Of a stretch of 64,000 nucleotides of DNA, positions 8,947 to 18,538 are shown one piece after another (the stretch's first letter is position 1; the number at the start of each line of letters is the position of its first letter). Under the pieces are notes generated by a model that saw only the letters and a program-made list of their open reading frames with translations, did no database searches and was not told the DNA's origin. A program made the position numbers and the translations under genes. Origin of the DNA: Kaistella faecalis (GTDB taxonomy: Bacteria > Bacteroidota > Bacteroidia > Flavobacteriales > Weeksellaceae). The DNA lies in the NCBI RefSeq assembly GCF_019195395.1, contig NZ_CP078067.1, forward strand, positions 1,875,783 to 1,939,782, written 5' to 3'.

Positions 8947-9840
8947 ATGAATATGGAATTACCCAAAGTTAGCGTAGTTACCATCACCTATGGTCACGAG
9001 AAATATATCAGCGAAACCCTTGATGGCGTGCTGATGCAGCAATATGACGGTCCTGTGGAATTTATCATCGCAAACGACAATTCCCCGGATGCAACAGATG
9101 GGGTTGTGAAAAAGTATTTCTTAGAAAACTCTGCACCAAGCAACTTTGAAATAAAATACACCAAACACACAACCAACAAAGGCATGATGCCCAATTTCAT
9201 CTGGGCATTGGAACAGGCAACTGGAAAATACATTGCCCTCTGCGAAGGCGACGATTACTGGACCGACCCGCTGAAATTGCAGAAACAGGTGGATTTTTTG
9301 GAGGAGAATGAGGAATACGTTCTCACGTTTCATGATGTTAAGATTGTTAATGAAGATAAAATTATTTCACCCAATAAAATTCCAAAAAAAAACCGCAGAG
9401 ATTTAGCAGCTAAAGAAATGTGTGGAAGTATTACGATTCCGACTCTCTCAATAGTTTTTCGAAATTTTTGCAATAGTTTTATAGAATTTATGCCAAATGT
9501 GGTTAATGGTGATAAGGTACTAATAGCATTTTTGTCAGAATATGGTAAAGCAAAGTACTTACACTTTTCATCTGGGGCACATTACCGTATCCATGAAACT
9601 GGTGTATGGAGCCTTTTAGATACAGACGCTAAGAATAAAAATAATTTTAAGACATTTTTTGAATTAAGTAAATTACCTTTTAAACATAAAAACCAACTAA
9701 AGAAAAATGCTTTGCTTTTTTTATTTGAGATAAAAAAAACTGATATAGCTTTTTATAAAAGTTATATCAGGCATTTCAGTTTTGTTGAGAAAATTTTCTT
9801 ACGCATAAAATTGATAGTATTAAAAATATTAAAAGTATGA
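8947..9840 (+). CDS. Family 2 glycosyltransferase
   Basis: A 297-residue GT-A fold enzyme. It opens with VSVVTITYGHEKYISETL, and the nucleotide-sugar site is marked by ANDNSPD near residue 42 and the metal-binding CEGDDYW near residue 100. It probably adds one sugar to the lipid-linked repeat unit on the cytoplasmic face of the membrane. An upstream-in-frame alternative start is the Met two codons later (8953). It overlaps the next gene by 4 bases. Donor and acceptor cannot be told from sequence. Confidence 0.85.
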   Translation: MNMELPKVSVVTITYGHEKYISETLDGVLMQQYDGPVEFIIANDNSPDATDGVVKKYFLENSAPSNFEIKYTKHTTNKGMMPNFIWALEQATGKYIALCEGDDYWTDPLKLQKQVDFLEENEEYVLTFHDVKIVNEDKIISPNKIPKKNRRDLAAKEMCGSITIPTLSIVFRNFCNSFIEFMPNVVNGDKVLIAFLSEYGKAKYLHFSSGAHYRIHETGVWSLLDTDAKNKNNFKTFFELSKLPFKHKNQLKKNALLFLFEIKKTDIAFYKSYIRHFSFVEKIFLRIKLIVLKILKV

Positions 9841-10634
9841 TTTCAATTATCATCCCCTCATACAACAGAGCTGATATTATTGCAGAAACTTTGGATTCGA
9901 TCATTTCTCAGACCTATGTCAATTGGGAATGTATTATTGTGGACGACGGTAGCACAGATGATACAGAAACGGTAATTAAAAAATATACCGAATTAGACTG
10001 TAGGTTTTTTTTATATAAAAGGCCTTCAACAATGCTGAAAGGAGCTAATTCATGCCGAAACTTTGGCTTCCTGAAAGCAAAAGGAAAATATGTTAAGTTT
10101 TTGGATAGTGATGATGTACTAACGAGCGATTCTTTGGCAAAACAAGTCGCTGTATTAGAAGGCAACGCTGTTCTTAACGTATGCTTGTCCTATGGTAGAT
10201 ATTTCAATAACGAAACAAAAGAACTGGAAGAGTTTTGGTCCCGGAATAAAGAATATGGTGATTATTTATATGGGCATATTACCAATCAGATAATGTGGGC
10301 AGTTTCGGATCCACTTTGGCGTAAGTCATTTTTTGATGATCCTCCTTTTCGAGAAGGATTAATGAATTCACAAGAATGGCTGATGCACGGGGAGGCGTTG
10401 TTAAAATTAAAAAGAGAAGAAATTTATAATTTGCAGGAAACATTCACTTTAATCAGAAGAGGAAATGAGAGGATGAGTTCTAACACATCGTCATCATATT
10501 ATAAAAATCAAAAGCTAGCTAGAATATACTTATTAAAAAGTATTTTGGGAGCCGGTATTTTTAATTTATCTTATTTCTACGAACTGGCAAAACAAATTCT
10601 TGTTTATAAATATTGGCAATTAAAGCAGAATTAG
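9837..10634 (+). CDS. Family 2 glycosyltransferase
   Basis: A 265-residue GT2 enzyme. The N-terminus ISIIIPSYNRADIIAETLDS, the DDGSTDDT motif near residue 38 and the metal-binding LDSDD near residue 90 are intact. The ATG overlaps the stop of the preceding GT2 (ATGA), and the next gene's ATG directly follows its stop, so this is a compact operon. Composition is AT-rich like its neighbours. Confidence 0.87.
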   Translation: MISIIIPSYNRADIIAETLDSIISQTYVNWECIIVDDGSTDDTETVIKKYTELDCRFFLYKRPSTMLKGANSCRNFGFLKAKGKYVKFLDSDDVLTSDSLAKQVAVLEGNAVLNVCLSYGRYFNNETKELEEFWSRNKEYGDYLYGHITNQIMWAVSDPLWRKSFFDDPPFREGLMNSQEWLMHGEALLKLKREEIYNLQETFTLIRRGNERMSSNTSSSYYKNQKLARIYLLKSILGAGIFNLSYFYELAKQILVYKYWQLKQN

Positions 10635-11768
10635 ATGCAAAAAAAAATAAAAGTGCTTCACGTACAGGAAACTATAGGATCGGGTGGTGTGGAGCGTACG
10701 AGATTAACACTCGCAAAACATTTAGACAAAAATCTTTTTGACCAGAAGTTTGTTTGTACTATTGCCGCAGGGAATATTCCGGAAGAAATAAGTGCAGAAG
10801 GCTTTGAAGTGATTTCAATTGGTCAATTAAAATCCCCTTTTCAGTGGATGCAACATCAAAAAGTACAAAGAATCATTGAAGAATATCAACCCGATATTAT
10901 TCACGGTGCCGTATTCGAAGGTGTCACCATGGCAGCAATTAATGGTTGGCTTAAAAAGGTCCCTGTTATTATTATAGAGGAAACTTCTGATCCTATTAAC
11001 AGAAGTTGGAAGGGAAATTTATTGATGAGATTTTTTTCTAAAATTTCTGATAAAGTTATTGGGGTTTCCCAAAGTGTTACGGAAGAATATCTAAAGGGCA
11101 AATTGGGCATTTCATATACTAAGGCCTTCACTATAAATAACGGTGTGGCCATTCCGAGAATTGTGTTAGAAGAAGAAAAAAAACAAGAAAAACTTAAGTG
11201 GGGGTTAGGTGAAAATGATTTTGTCGTAGGTTCTACTGGTCGGCTCCTGAACAGCCATAAACGATTTTCTGATCTAATTCGCGCCTTCGCCAGTTTTGCA
11301 AAATGTAAAGAAGATGCAAAACTATTATTAGTAGGTGATGGTCCTGATCGAAAAAGTTATGAACAATTGGCTAAAGATTTAGGGATGTCTAATCAAGTGA
11401 TTTTTACAGGATACCAATCCGATGTTACTTTATTTTATCGTATGATGAATGTCTTTTCTCTGGTTTCTGCCAGAGAAGCATTTGGATTGGTGCTTGCTGA
11501 AGCCATGCTGAATAAACTGCCAGTTGTTGCGACCAGAGTAGGAGGAATGAAATATATTGTGGATGATCAGCAAACCGGATTTTTAGCAGAACCTTTTCAG
11601 GTTGATGAGTTTGCAGAAAAATTTGAATTTCTCTATCGCAATCAAGAGACAAGCGAGAAAATGGGAGATAATGGTTATAGAAAGGCTATGGCGAACTATA
11701 CGGAAGATATTTATGTGAATAATATTAAAAATTTATATTTAAATGCTTCAGAAAATATTAAAAATTAA
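10635..11768 (+). CDS. Family 4 glycosyltransferase
   Basis: A 377-residue GT-B fold enzyme. The N-terminal acceptor domain begins VLHVQETIGSGGVERTRL. The C-terminal donor domain has GSTGRLLNSHKRF near 198, LLVGDGPD near 235 and the conserved AREAFGLVLAEAM motif near 283 with the two glutamates of the EX7E signature. It probably adds a hexose with retention of configuration. It starts right after the preceding stop and overlaps the next reading frame by 26 bases. Confidence 0.87.
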   Translation: MQKKIKVLHVQETIGSGGVERTRLTLAKHLDKNLFDQKFVCTIAAGNIPEEISAEGFEVISIGQLKSPFQWMQHQKVQRIIEEYQPDIIHGAVFEGVTMAAINGWLKKVPVIIIEETSDPINRSWKGNLLMRFFSKISDKVIGVSQSVTEEYLKGKLGISYTKAFTINNGVAIPRIVLEEEKKQEKLKWGLGENDFVVGSTGRLLNSHKRFSDLIRAFASFAKCKEDAKLLLVGDGPDRKSYEQLAKDLGMSNQVIFTGYQSDVTLFYRMMNVFSLVSAREAFGLVLAEAMLNKLPVVATRVGGMKYIVDDQQTGFLAEPFQVDEFAEKFEFLYRNQETSEKMGDNGYRKAMANYTEDIYVNNIKNLYLNASENIKN

Positions 11769-12675
11769 ATCCTATTTAAAGTATAAATATAATGTTTATA
11801 GAGATAGAGTTAAGCATTTACAAAAACTACGTACTTTAAATCTTCCAATTTTTATTGACGGTCATCCGGATAGTAAAAATTTCGGTGACGGCTTGAATAT
11901 TTTTCTCGGTGAATATTTATCAGGTAAAGATGTTTTTCCTTCGAAATTTATCAAGGATACCGAATATAAAAATGATATTTCATATTCTGTAATTGGAAGT
12001 GTATGTCAGTGGTCTCGTGAAAAAACGGTGGTTTGGGGAAGCGGATTTATTAAGGAATCCTACCAGGACGGTTCTTTTGTGAAACCTCAAAAAGTAGCAG
12101 CCGTAAGAGGTCCTTTAACAAGAAAAATCTACTTGGCGAACGGAGTCGAATGTCCCGAAATCTATGGAGATCCAGCATTACTTATGCCATTGATTTATAA
12201 TCCTCATTTGGAAATTCCGAGATACGAGTATGGCATTATTCCTCACTATACAGAAGCCGATTCGGATTGGGTAAAGAAACAGCGAAAAAATGCGAATGTA
12301 CTTTTTATTGATATTATGATTGAGTCAGATTATCAGAAATTTATCAGTCAGATTAAATCATGCAAAAAAATTGTGACCTCATCATTACATGGTTTGATTT
12401 TATCTCATGCTTATCAAATTCCGGTGTCACATATTAGTCTATCAGACAAATTAACGGGAGGAGACTTTAAATTTAATGATTATTTACTTTCTGTGAATAA
12501 AGCTCCTAAAAAACCTTACCAAATAACTGCCAATTCCATCCCTATTGACAGTTTGGAATTTGATTCAGAGCCCCTAAAAATAAATATTAGACCACTCATC
12601 AACGCCTGCCCATTTATTAAAACACAGATCAAAGAAAAACTTTTAAAGCAAAGTGTTTACTATGAAGGTTCTTAA
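11743..12675 (+). CDS. Polysaccharide pyruvyl transferase family protein
   Basis: A 310-residue protein of the pyruvyltransferase superfamily (PF04230; ExoV, GumL and CsaB relatives), which adds ketal pyruvate to sugars from PEP. The NFGDGLNIFLGEYL motif near residue 46, the VWGSGF segment near 99, YGDPALLMP near 140 and the C-terminal TSSLHGLILSHAYQIPV near 212 are all present. It is predicted to modify the repeat unit of this polymer. The start is within the previous gene (26-base overlap); no closer in-frame ATG exists before the conserved core. Some family members may not be pyruvyltransferases, so the activity is inferred. Confidence 0.8.
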   Translation: MLQKILKIKSYLKYKYNVYRDRVKHLQKLRTLNLPIFIDGHPDSKNFGDGLNIFLGEYLSGKDVFPSKFIKDTEYKNDISYSVIGSVCQWSREKTVVWGSGFIKESYQDGSFVKPQKVAAVRGPLTRKIYLANGVECPEIYGDPALLMPLIYNPHLEIPRYEYGIIPHYTEADSDWVKKQRKNANVLFIDIMIESDYQKFISQIKSCKKIVTSSLHGLILSHAYQIPVSHISLSDKLTGGDFKFNDYLLSVNKAPKKPYQITANSIPIDSLEFDSEPLKINIRPLINACPFIKTQIKEKLLKQSVYYEGS

Positions 12676-13723
12676 AATAACTACCCTTCTCGATTTTGGG
12701 GGGCAGGAAAAACAATACGTCAGTTTTACAGAAAAACCTGAGCTTTTGAAAAATCATTATATCTTCGCAGCCATTGGCCACGGTGGAAGTGCTGAGAAAT
12801 TTATACGAGAGAAAGGTTTTCCGGTCCATATCCTTAACAGAAACTTTTCAATAAAAAATTTATGTAATATTTGGACAGTTTATAAACTTATTAAAAAAGT
12901 AAAACCAGATGTTGTGCACACCGCAGCAGCGGAAGCTAATTTTCACGGAATAATAGCCGCGAAGCTGGCTGGGGTGAAATACATTATTGGCGAAGAAATC
13001 GGAATTCCAAATCACTCGCCAATAGGCCAAAAAATTTTTTCTTTGGTGTATCGTTTGGCAGATCAAGTAATTTGCGTTTCTCAATCGGTAAAAAAACATT
13101 TGGTAAAAACCGGTGAAATTCCACAGAAAAAGGGAGTAGTTATTTATAATCCCGTGAGTGTACCCAAAAACTATACTTTAAATAGAACTGCAAAATTCAA
13201 TCTTGTATACGTAGGTCGTTTGGAGAAAGTGAAAAATGTAGAATCTTTGATTCATGCTTTTTCTCAAATAAAAGAAGATCATTTACAATTAACGGTTGTA
13301 GGAGATGGTAGGGAAAGAGTAGCGTTGGAAAATTTAGTCAATCAATTGGGATTGAAAGATTCAATTGTTTTTGAAGGCTATCAATCGGAACCAGCGAAAT
13401 TTCTCTGTATTGCAGATTTATATGTTTTGCCTTCTTATACCGAAGGTTTTGGGATCGCTGCTGTAGAAGCGATGTTCCTAAAAATTCCGGTTCTCGCAAC
13501 CCAAGTTGGCGGAGTTCCAGAATTCATTAATCATGGGGTAAATGGTTGGTTGTTTAATCCTGATTCTGTAGAAGATTTGGTTGGAAAATTAACTCATATT
13601 TTATCATTGTGTAAACATGAAAGACAATTAATCGGAGAAAAAGGATTTGAAGAAGTGTCGAATCGTTTTACCGTGGACAAATATGTTGACAATTTAGAAA
13701 ATTTGTATTCATTGCAATCATGA
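12662..13723 (+). CDS. Family 4 glycosyltransferase
   Basis: A GT-B enzyme of about 353 residues. I chose the ATG at 12662 (MKVLKITTLLDFGG), 14 bases inside the previous gene, over an in-frame GTG at 12653. VVHTAAAEANFHG marks the N-terminal domain. YVGRLEKVKN, VVGDGRER and SYTEGFGIAAVEAM carry the donor-site EX7E motif. It ends in a 4-base ATGA overlap with the next gene. AT-rich. Confidence 0.87.
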   Translation: MKVLKITTLLDFGGQEKQYVSFTEKPELLKNHYIFAAIGHGGSAEKFIREKGFPVHILNRNFSIKNLCNIWTVYKLIKKVKPDVVHTAAAEANFHGIIAAKLAGVKYIIGEEIGIPNHSPIGQKIFSLVYRLADQVICVSQSVKKHLVKTGEIPQKKGVVIYNPVSVPKNYTLNRTAKFNLVYVGRLEKVKNVESLIHAFSQIKEDHLQLTVVGDGRERVALENLVNQLGLKDSIVFEGYQSEPAKFLCIADLYVLPSYTEGFGIAAVEAMFLKIPVLATQVGGVPEFINHGVNGWLFNPDSVEDLVGKLTHILSLCKHERQLIGEKGFEEVSNRFTVDKYVDNLENLYSLQS

Positions 13724-14946
13724 AAAACCTCCTCTTCATCACCTGGGACGGGCCACAGACTTCCTATATGGAAGGGTTATTTATGCCCATTTTCCACGAA
13801 ATTGCCCAACAGGCTGATTATCGGTTTCATGTCATACAGTTTACCTGGGCAGAGGAGAAAAAGATTGCGGCGGTGAAAAAGGCAGCCGGTTCTTTAGGCA
13901 TCCAATATACCGCGTTTCCCATTCTGAAGAAACCCGTCGCAAGCGTGGGCAGTCTCCTGACCCTCTTTAATTCTGCCTCAAAGATTAAAAAATATATCCG
14001 CCACCACCACATCGATACCGTAATGCCCAGAAGCAATTTCCCGGCATTCATGGTGAACAGGATCAATAATCAAAATTTTAAAATCATATTCGATGCCGAT
14101 GGTTTACCGATTGAAGAACGTGTCGATTTTGCAGGCTTGAAAAAAGACAGCCGGCAATACCGTTGGCTCAAGTCCATCGAAACCCAGATGCTGAAGAAAG
14201 CCGACGCCGTGATCACGCGGTCGCAAAAATCAATTGACATTCATTTAAAAGAAATTGGCGAAAGCCACCGCAGCAAATTTTCCGTCGTCTTTAATGGCAG
14301 GAATGCGGATTTTTTTCAGCCCAACACCAAGCACCGTTTGGAATCCAGAAAACGCTTAGGATTAACAAGTGATGAGCTTCTATTCGTCTATTGCGGTTCC
14401 CTGGGCGATCAGTATTGTTGGGAAGAAATGGCAGCCGTGGTGACCGCTTACCGAAAAACAACACCCGCAAAGTTTCTGGTTTTAACCGGCAATACCAAGT
14501 TTGCCTTAGACAAGATTTCTTCTGAAGAGGCAACATTCATTACCGTAAAAAGCGTTCCCTTTGATGAAATTCCCTTTTGGCTGAATGCCGGTGATGTTGC
14601 ATTTGCCCTGCGCAAACCAACCTTCAGCATGCAGGGTGTGGCACCGATTAAACTGGGGGAATATCTTCTTTGCGGTCTTCCCACCATTGCAAGCAAAAGC
14701 ATCGGTGATAGTGAACTGATTCTTGAGCAGTTTGAAGAATGTTATCTGTATGATCATTCAGGAGATTCACAAATTCAACTGAAAGAAATAAAAGAGTTTA
14801 GTAAAAGCAGTACATTTGCTGACAGATCTATCATCAGGTCAAAGGCTTTGGACTTTTTTTCCCTCCAGGCTGCTGCAGAATCTTACCTGAAAGCGCTGAA
14901 GAAATTTACTGATGAAGAAATGACTGGACAGTATACAGGTATTTAA
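13720..14946 (+). CDS. GT4-like glycosyltransferase
   Basis: A 408-residue GT-B fold protein. The N-terminus is MKNLLFITWDGPQ, and the donor domain contains VYCGSLGDQY near 225, LTGNTKF near 255 and APIKLGEYLLCGLPTIA near 310, the usual glutamate-containing donor site. Composition is richer in GC than the genes just upstream, and the gene starts at an ATGA overlap. It is probably a further assembly glycosyltransferase. Confidence 0.8.
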   Translation: MKNLLFITWDGPQTSYMEGLFMPIFHEIAQQADYRFHVIQFTWAEEKKIAAVKKAAGSLGIQYTAFPILKKPVASVGSLLTLFNSASKIKKYIRHHHIDTVMPRSNFPAFMVNRINNQNFKIIFDADGLPIEERVDFAGLKKDSRQYRWLKSIETQMLKKADAVITRSQKSIDIHLKEIGESHRSKFSVVFNGRNADFFQPNTKHRLESRKRLGLTSDELLFVYCGSLGDQYCWEEMAAVVTAYRKTTPAKFLVLTGNTKFALDKISSEEATFITVKSVPFDEIPFWLNAGDVAFALRKPTFSMQGVAPIKLGEYLLCGLPTIASKSIGDSELILEQFEECYLYDHSGDSQIQLKEIKEFSKSSTFADRSIIRSKALDFFSLQAAAESYLKALKKFTDEEMTGQYTGI

Positions 14947-14975
14947 CATAGGGTTGAATCTTTTTTATATAACTG

Positions 14976-16202
14976 ATGAAGTATATATTTTTCACTTTGC
15001 GGGATTTCAACAAAGTTGGCGGCGGCTCAATCCGCATTCATGGGGTAGTAAATGCCCTCGCGGAGAAGGGTGAGAACGTAATCCTTATTTCCAGTGCGGA
15101 AGACCATAGCCCTTTTCATCCCGATATTAATCATATCAGGATTGAAACCGGTTTTAGCAGTAAGGCAGTGTTGCAGGGCCTCACGGGGCTTTTGCCTGCC
15201 ACAGCAATAATCACCTTATTTCCCAATCTGTTCCGTAATATTTTGACTGGTTTTAAACTGGTGGATTTAAACAATGCAAAGATTTTCTTTTTTGAATATT
15301 TGGATAATTCCATCGGTTATCTCTTAAAAAAAACAGGAAAAATTGATCATTATATTACGGATATCCATGGAATTGCGCCCATTGAGTTTGCTCATCAGAA
15401 AAGAAATAGCACCTCTCTTTTACGGAGAGCCATAGCCACACTAAAGTATGCTTTGGCCATGCGTCACGATCAGAAGGTGTATCAGAAAGCAGATGGCATT
15501 ATTTACAGTAGTAGCCAAATGAAAAAGTACTTTGAGAACCATTTCCGAATGGATCTTGTGAAGGATTATGTACTTCCCAATCTTCTCGCTGATGAAGTGT
15601 TTGTGAAAACGGAAGATTTAGCAGAAATTGATCTGTTGTCAGCCGAACTGGGAATAAACACAGAGGATGTTATTTTGTTTTTTGCAGGGGGCTTTAAACC
15701 CACCTCTGGGGTTGACGATCTGATAAGGGTTTTTGCAAGACTTAGAAGGGACTTTCCGGAACTGAAACTTATGCTCATTGGTAATGGACCATTGAAGGGT
15801 GAGGTGCAGCAATTAATCAGTGAACTGCAGCTAGCGCAGTGGATTGTTCAGCGCGAGGGTTTGGCCTATGAGGAGTTATTCCGGTATCAGGCTTTAGCAG
15901 ATATTATTGTGTGCCCTGACCGGATGAACGAATTTTCGGATATGATTCTGCATTTGAAGTATCTGGATTCACTGGTGTCCGGCAAGATTGTCGTCAATGG
16001 TGCTTTCAGCAGTGTAAAAGAAATCAATAAAGATGAAAATCTGTCGGTGAACTTTATGCCGTCCGACGAGGGAGATTTATATCAAGTGCTTAAATATTGT
16101 ATTCTGCGTAAAGAAGAATTGACAGAAAAATATAAAAATGTACGCGAATACGCCAAAAATCATCTGACCTACCGGTCACAGATTGACACGTTAATCAAAT
16201 AA
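14976..16202 (+). CDS. Family 4 glycosyltransferase
   Basis: A 408-residue GT-B fold enzyme. The N-terminus YIFFTLRDFNKVGGGSIR has the glycine-rich acceptor-side loop. The donor domain shows FFAGGFKPTSGVDDLI near 228, LMLIGNGPL near 262 and a late segment with LHLKYLDSLVSGKIVV in place of the usual EX7E. It follows the previous gene after 29 bases and precedes a membrane protein after 2 bases. Which linkage it forms is unknown. Confidence 0.8.
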   Translation: MKYIFFTLRDFNKVGGGSIRIHGVVNALAEKGENVILISSAEDHSPFHPDINHIRIETGFSSKAVLQGLTGLLPATAIITLFPNLFRNILTGFKLVDLNNAKIFFFEYLDNSIGYLLKKTGKIDHYITDIHGIAPIEFAHQKRNSTSLLRRAIATLKYALAMRHDQKVYQKADGIIYSSSQMKKYFENHFRMDLVKDYVLPNLLADEVFVKTEDLAEIDLLSAELGINTEDVILFFAGGFKPTSGVDDLIRVFARLRRDFPELKLMLIGNGPLKGEVQQLISELQLAQWIVQREGLAYEELFRYQALADIIVCPDRMNEFSDMILHLKYLDSLVSGKIVVNGAFSSVKEINKDENLSVNFMPSDEGDLYQVLKYCILRKEELTEKYKNVREYAKNHLTYRSQIDTLIK

Positions 16203-16204
16203 TC

Positions 16205-17371
16205 ATGCTGCTTCTCGATCTTATCTTTTCGCTCCTCTTTCTGTTGATGACATTCAATCTGAAGAATCTCTATGCTTTTAACGCAGCTGAAAAGAAAATG
16301 ATCAACTGGGTCTTTGTATTTCACACGGCGGTATGTTTTGCCGCTACGCCTATTTTGTTTTATGGCGGAGACGCCAAGCATTACTGGATGTATCCCAAAA
16401 CGGAGCCATTCGAGGTGATCTGGGGCCTGGTGGTGGAGACACCCAGGCCTTCGCAAATCATGTTTCTGCTTAATTACTTTCCAAGTAATGTTTTAAAGCT
16501 GTCTTTTCTTCCGGGGATGCTGCTTTATTCTTTTATAGGATTTTGGGCATTTCTTCTAATCATGCTCATTGTCAAATCTTTTATTCCTGACCTAAGCAGA
16601 TTAAAGGACATTACGTTGGCCCGCCTTCCGCTTTATCCTTACATTTTTCTGCTCCCGAATATGCATTTCTGGTCAGTCGGCATTGGTAAGGATTCTTTAC
16701 TGTTCTTTTCTGTAAGTATTATCCTCTATTCGCTCATGAATGTCAGGAAGCGCTGGTTAGGATTAATGATTGGCGTGGCAGTAGGTTATTATTTGAGGCC
16801 TCACGTCCTTCTTTTTTTAGCTGCAGGATATGGCCTTGCCATGATTCTCAGTGCCAAACTCAGTCTTTTTCAGAAAATAGCCTTTGCGGCAGTTGGCTCC
16901 GCCATATTTTTCCCGCTGCTGTCAAATGTTCTTGAATTTGCAAAAATCGAAGCATTTACAACGGAACATATTGAAAATTTTTCTTCCGGCAAATCTGCCG
17001 CTCTTGCGAAAGCAGGATCGGGCATCGATTTTTCGGAATACCCCTACCTGTTGAAAGTCCTGACCTTTGTTTTTCGGCCCTTCTTTTTTGATATAAACGG
17101 GATTCCGGCATTTATTGCCTCGGTAGAGAATCTGATTCAGTTGCTGCTGTTTTATTTTTTCTTCAGGAACAGATCCCTTAAATTTATATTTAAATCGAAT
17201 ATCATCATCCGGGCAAGCTTCTTTTACTTTGTCATCGGGGCATTGGCATTCGCACCGGTCATGAGTAATCTCGGAATTATTATCCGGGAGAAAAATATGC
17301 TGATGCCTGCTTTTTTGATTTTTATCCTGGCCGCTGTAAAATACAAATTAATAACAAATACAAATAAGTGA
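16205..17371 (+). CDS. Multi-pass membrane protein, candidate polysaccharide polymerase, paralogue of 21652
   Basis: A 388-residue integral membrane protein with about 10 hydrophobic segments. Motifs shared with the protein at 21652-22737 are GGDAxxYW near residue 56, LPNxHFWxxxIGK near 155, RPHV near 200, a TFxFRP segment near 288, an ENL segment near 308 and NxGIIxR near 358. A multi-pass protein with conserved arginines next to glycosyltransferases suggests a Wzy-like polymerase or ligase, but I do not recognise the family. It overlaps the CapA-like gene by 4 bases. Confidence 0.7.
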   Translation: MLLLDLIFSLLFLLMTFNLKNLYAFNAAEKKMINWVFVFHTAVCFAATPILFYGGDAKHYWMYPKTEPFEVIWGLVVETPRPSQIMFLLNYFPSNVLKLSFLPGMLLYSFIGFWAFLLIMLIVKSFIPDLSRLKDITLARLPLYPYIFLLPNMHFWSVGIGKDSLLFFSVSIILYSLMNVRKRWLGLMIGVAVGYYLRPHVLLFLAAGYGLAMILSAKLSLFQKIAFAAVGSAIFFPLLSNVLEFAKIEAFTTEHIENFSSGKSAALAKAGSGIDFSEYPYLLKVLTFVFRPFFFDINGIPAFIASVENLIQLLLFYFFFRNRSLKFIFKSNIIIRASFFYFVIGALAFAPVMSNLGIIIREKNMLMPAFLIFILAAVKYKLITNTNK

Positions 17372-18522
17372 GCAAAATTAAAATTTTAATTTCAGGAGAT
17401 TTTTGTCCGATAGGTCGTACTGGTCGTTTGTTAAATGAGGGCGCATTTTCCTCAGTATTCAATGGTTTTGAAAAACTGGTTGCGACCGTAGATTATGCGA
17501 TTGTAAATCTAGAGTGTCCCGTTACCTTATCTGACAGAAAAATTGAAAAGACAGGACCCTGTATTAAAACAGAAAATACAGAAGCTTTACGGGCTTTGCA
17601 ATTTGCCGGTTTTAACCTTCTAACGTTGGCCAATAACCATATTCTGGATTATGATGAGCAAGGAGTGATTGATACGGTTGAGAATGCGAAAAAATTTGGG
17701 TTTGCGACTATTGGTGCGGGAAAGAACATAGAGGAAGCAAAAAAGCCCGTCATCAAAGACTTGAAAGGGATTAAAATCGGCTTTATAAACATTGCTGAAA
17801 ATGAATTTTGTGCAGCAGATCATAATGCCGCAGGTGCGCACACGCTTGATTTAATTGGTAACCTTAAAGAAATTGCTGACTTAAGGACAAAAGTCGATAA
17901 GGTAATTCTAATCTATCATGGTGGAAGAGAGCATTATCAATTGCCATCCCCAAATCAGCGGAAAACTTTCCGTTTTTTAATTGAAAATGGCGTAGATGCA
18001 ATCGTTGCCCATCATACGCATTGTGTTAGTGGTTTTGAGTACTATGATGGAAAACCGATCGTCTACAGTTTGGGCAATTTCATCTTTGATTATAAAGAAA
18101 AATACCAACGAGGAAATTGGACAGAAGGAATGAGTGTCGTCTTACACCTGGAAGATGATTCATTTAAAGTACAAGTTATTCCTCATTTCCAAGGGAGAAA
18201 AAGCGACCCGACTTTGCATTTACTGAAAGATAATGACCATAAAATATTTGTTGAGAGAGTAGAAAACCTGAACAGGGTTATTACAGACGATCATCTTTTT
18301 AAAAATGAATGGCAGTCGTATCTTGCAAGTCAGGAAAAATTTTACTTATCAAGTCTGTATATAAAGAATATATACATACGATTTTTATTTATTAAAGGAA
18401 TTTTCCCGATATCCTTATTACGCTCGAAGCATAACAAGTTAATACTTAATCTCATACGATGTGAAGCACATCACGAGATTACCAAAGATATTCTTTCGGC
18501 CGCGGCAAAGAAAAATTACTAA
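17368..18522 (+). CDS. CapA-like protein (PGA_cap, metallophosphatase-like fold)
   Basis: A 384-residue protein of the CapA family (PF09587) that starts at GTG overlapping the previous TGA. Diagnostic segments are GDFCPIGR near 10, NLECPV near 48, LANNHILDY near 87, YHGGREHYQLP near 187 and VAHHTHCVSGFEYYDGKPIV near 212, followed by YSLGNFIFD. The Asp, Asn and His residues match the calcineurin-like metal site. CapA is known from poly-gamma-glutamate capsule loci. Here it sits among glycosyltransferases, so a role in modifying or anchoring the polymer is only inferred. No signal peptide is evident. Confidence 0.82.
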   Translation: MSKIKILISGDFCPIGRTGRLLNEGAFSSVFNGFEKLVATVDYAIVNLECPVTLSDRKIEKTGPCIKTENTEALRALQFAGFNLLTLANNHILDYDEQGVIDTVENAKKFGFATIGAGKNIEEAKKPVIKDLKGIKIGFINIAENEFCAADHNAAGAHTLDLIGNLKEIADLRTKVDKVILIYHGGREHYQLPSPNQRKTFRFLIENGVDAIVAHHTHCVSGFEYYDGKPIVYSLGNFIFDYKEKYQRGNWTEGMSVVLHLEDDSFKVQVIPHFQGRKSDPTLHLLKDNDHKIFVERVENLNRVITDDHLFKNEWQSYLASQEKFYLSSLYIKNIYIRFLFIKGIFPISLLRSKHNKLILNLIRCEAHHEITKDILSAAAKKNY

Positions 18523-18538
18523 ATACTCTAAACAGAAG

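Noticed and set aside
18461-18538. Upstream start of the CapK-like gene
   Set aside because: It would overlap the CapA-like gene by 62 bases; the ATG at 18539 gives a normal N-terminus.
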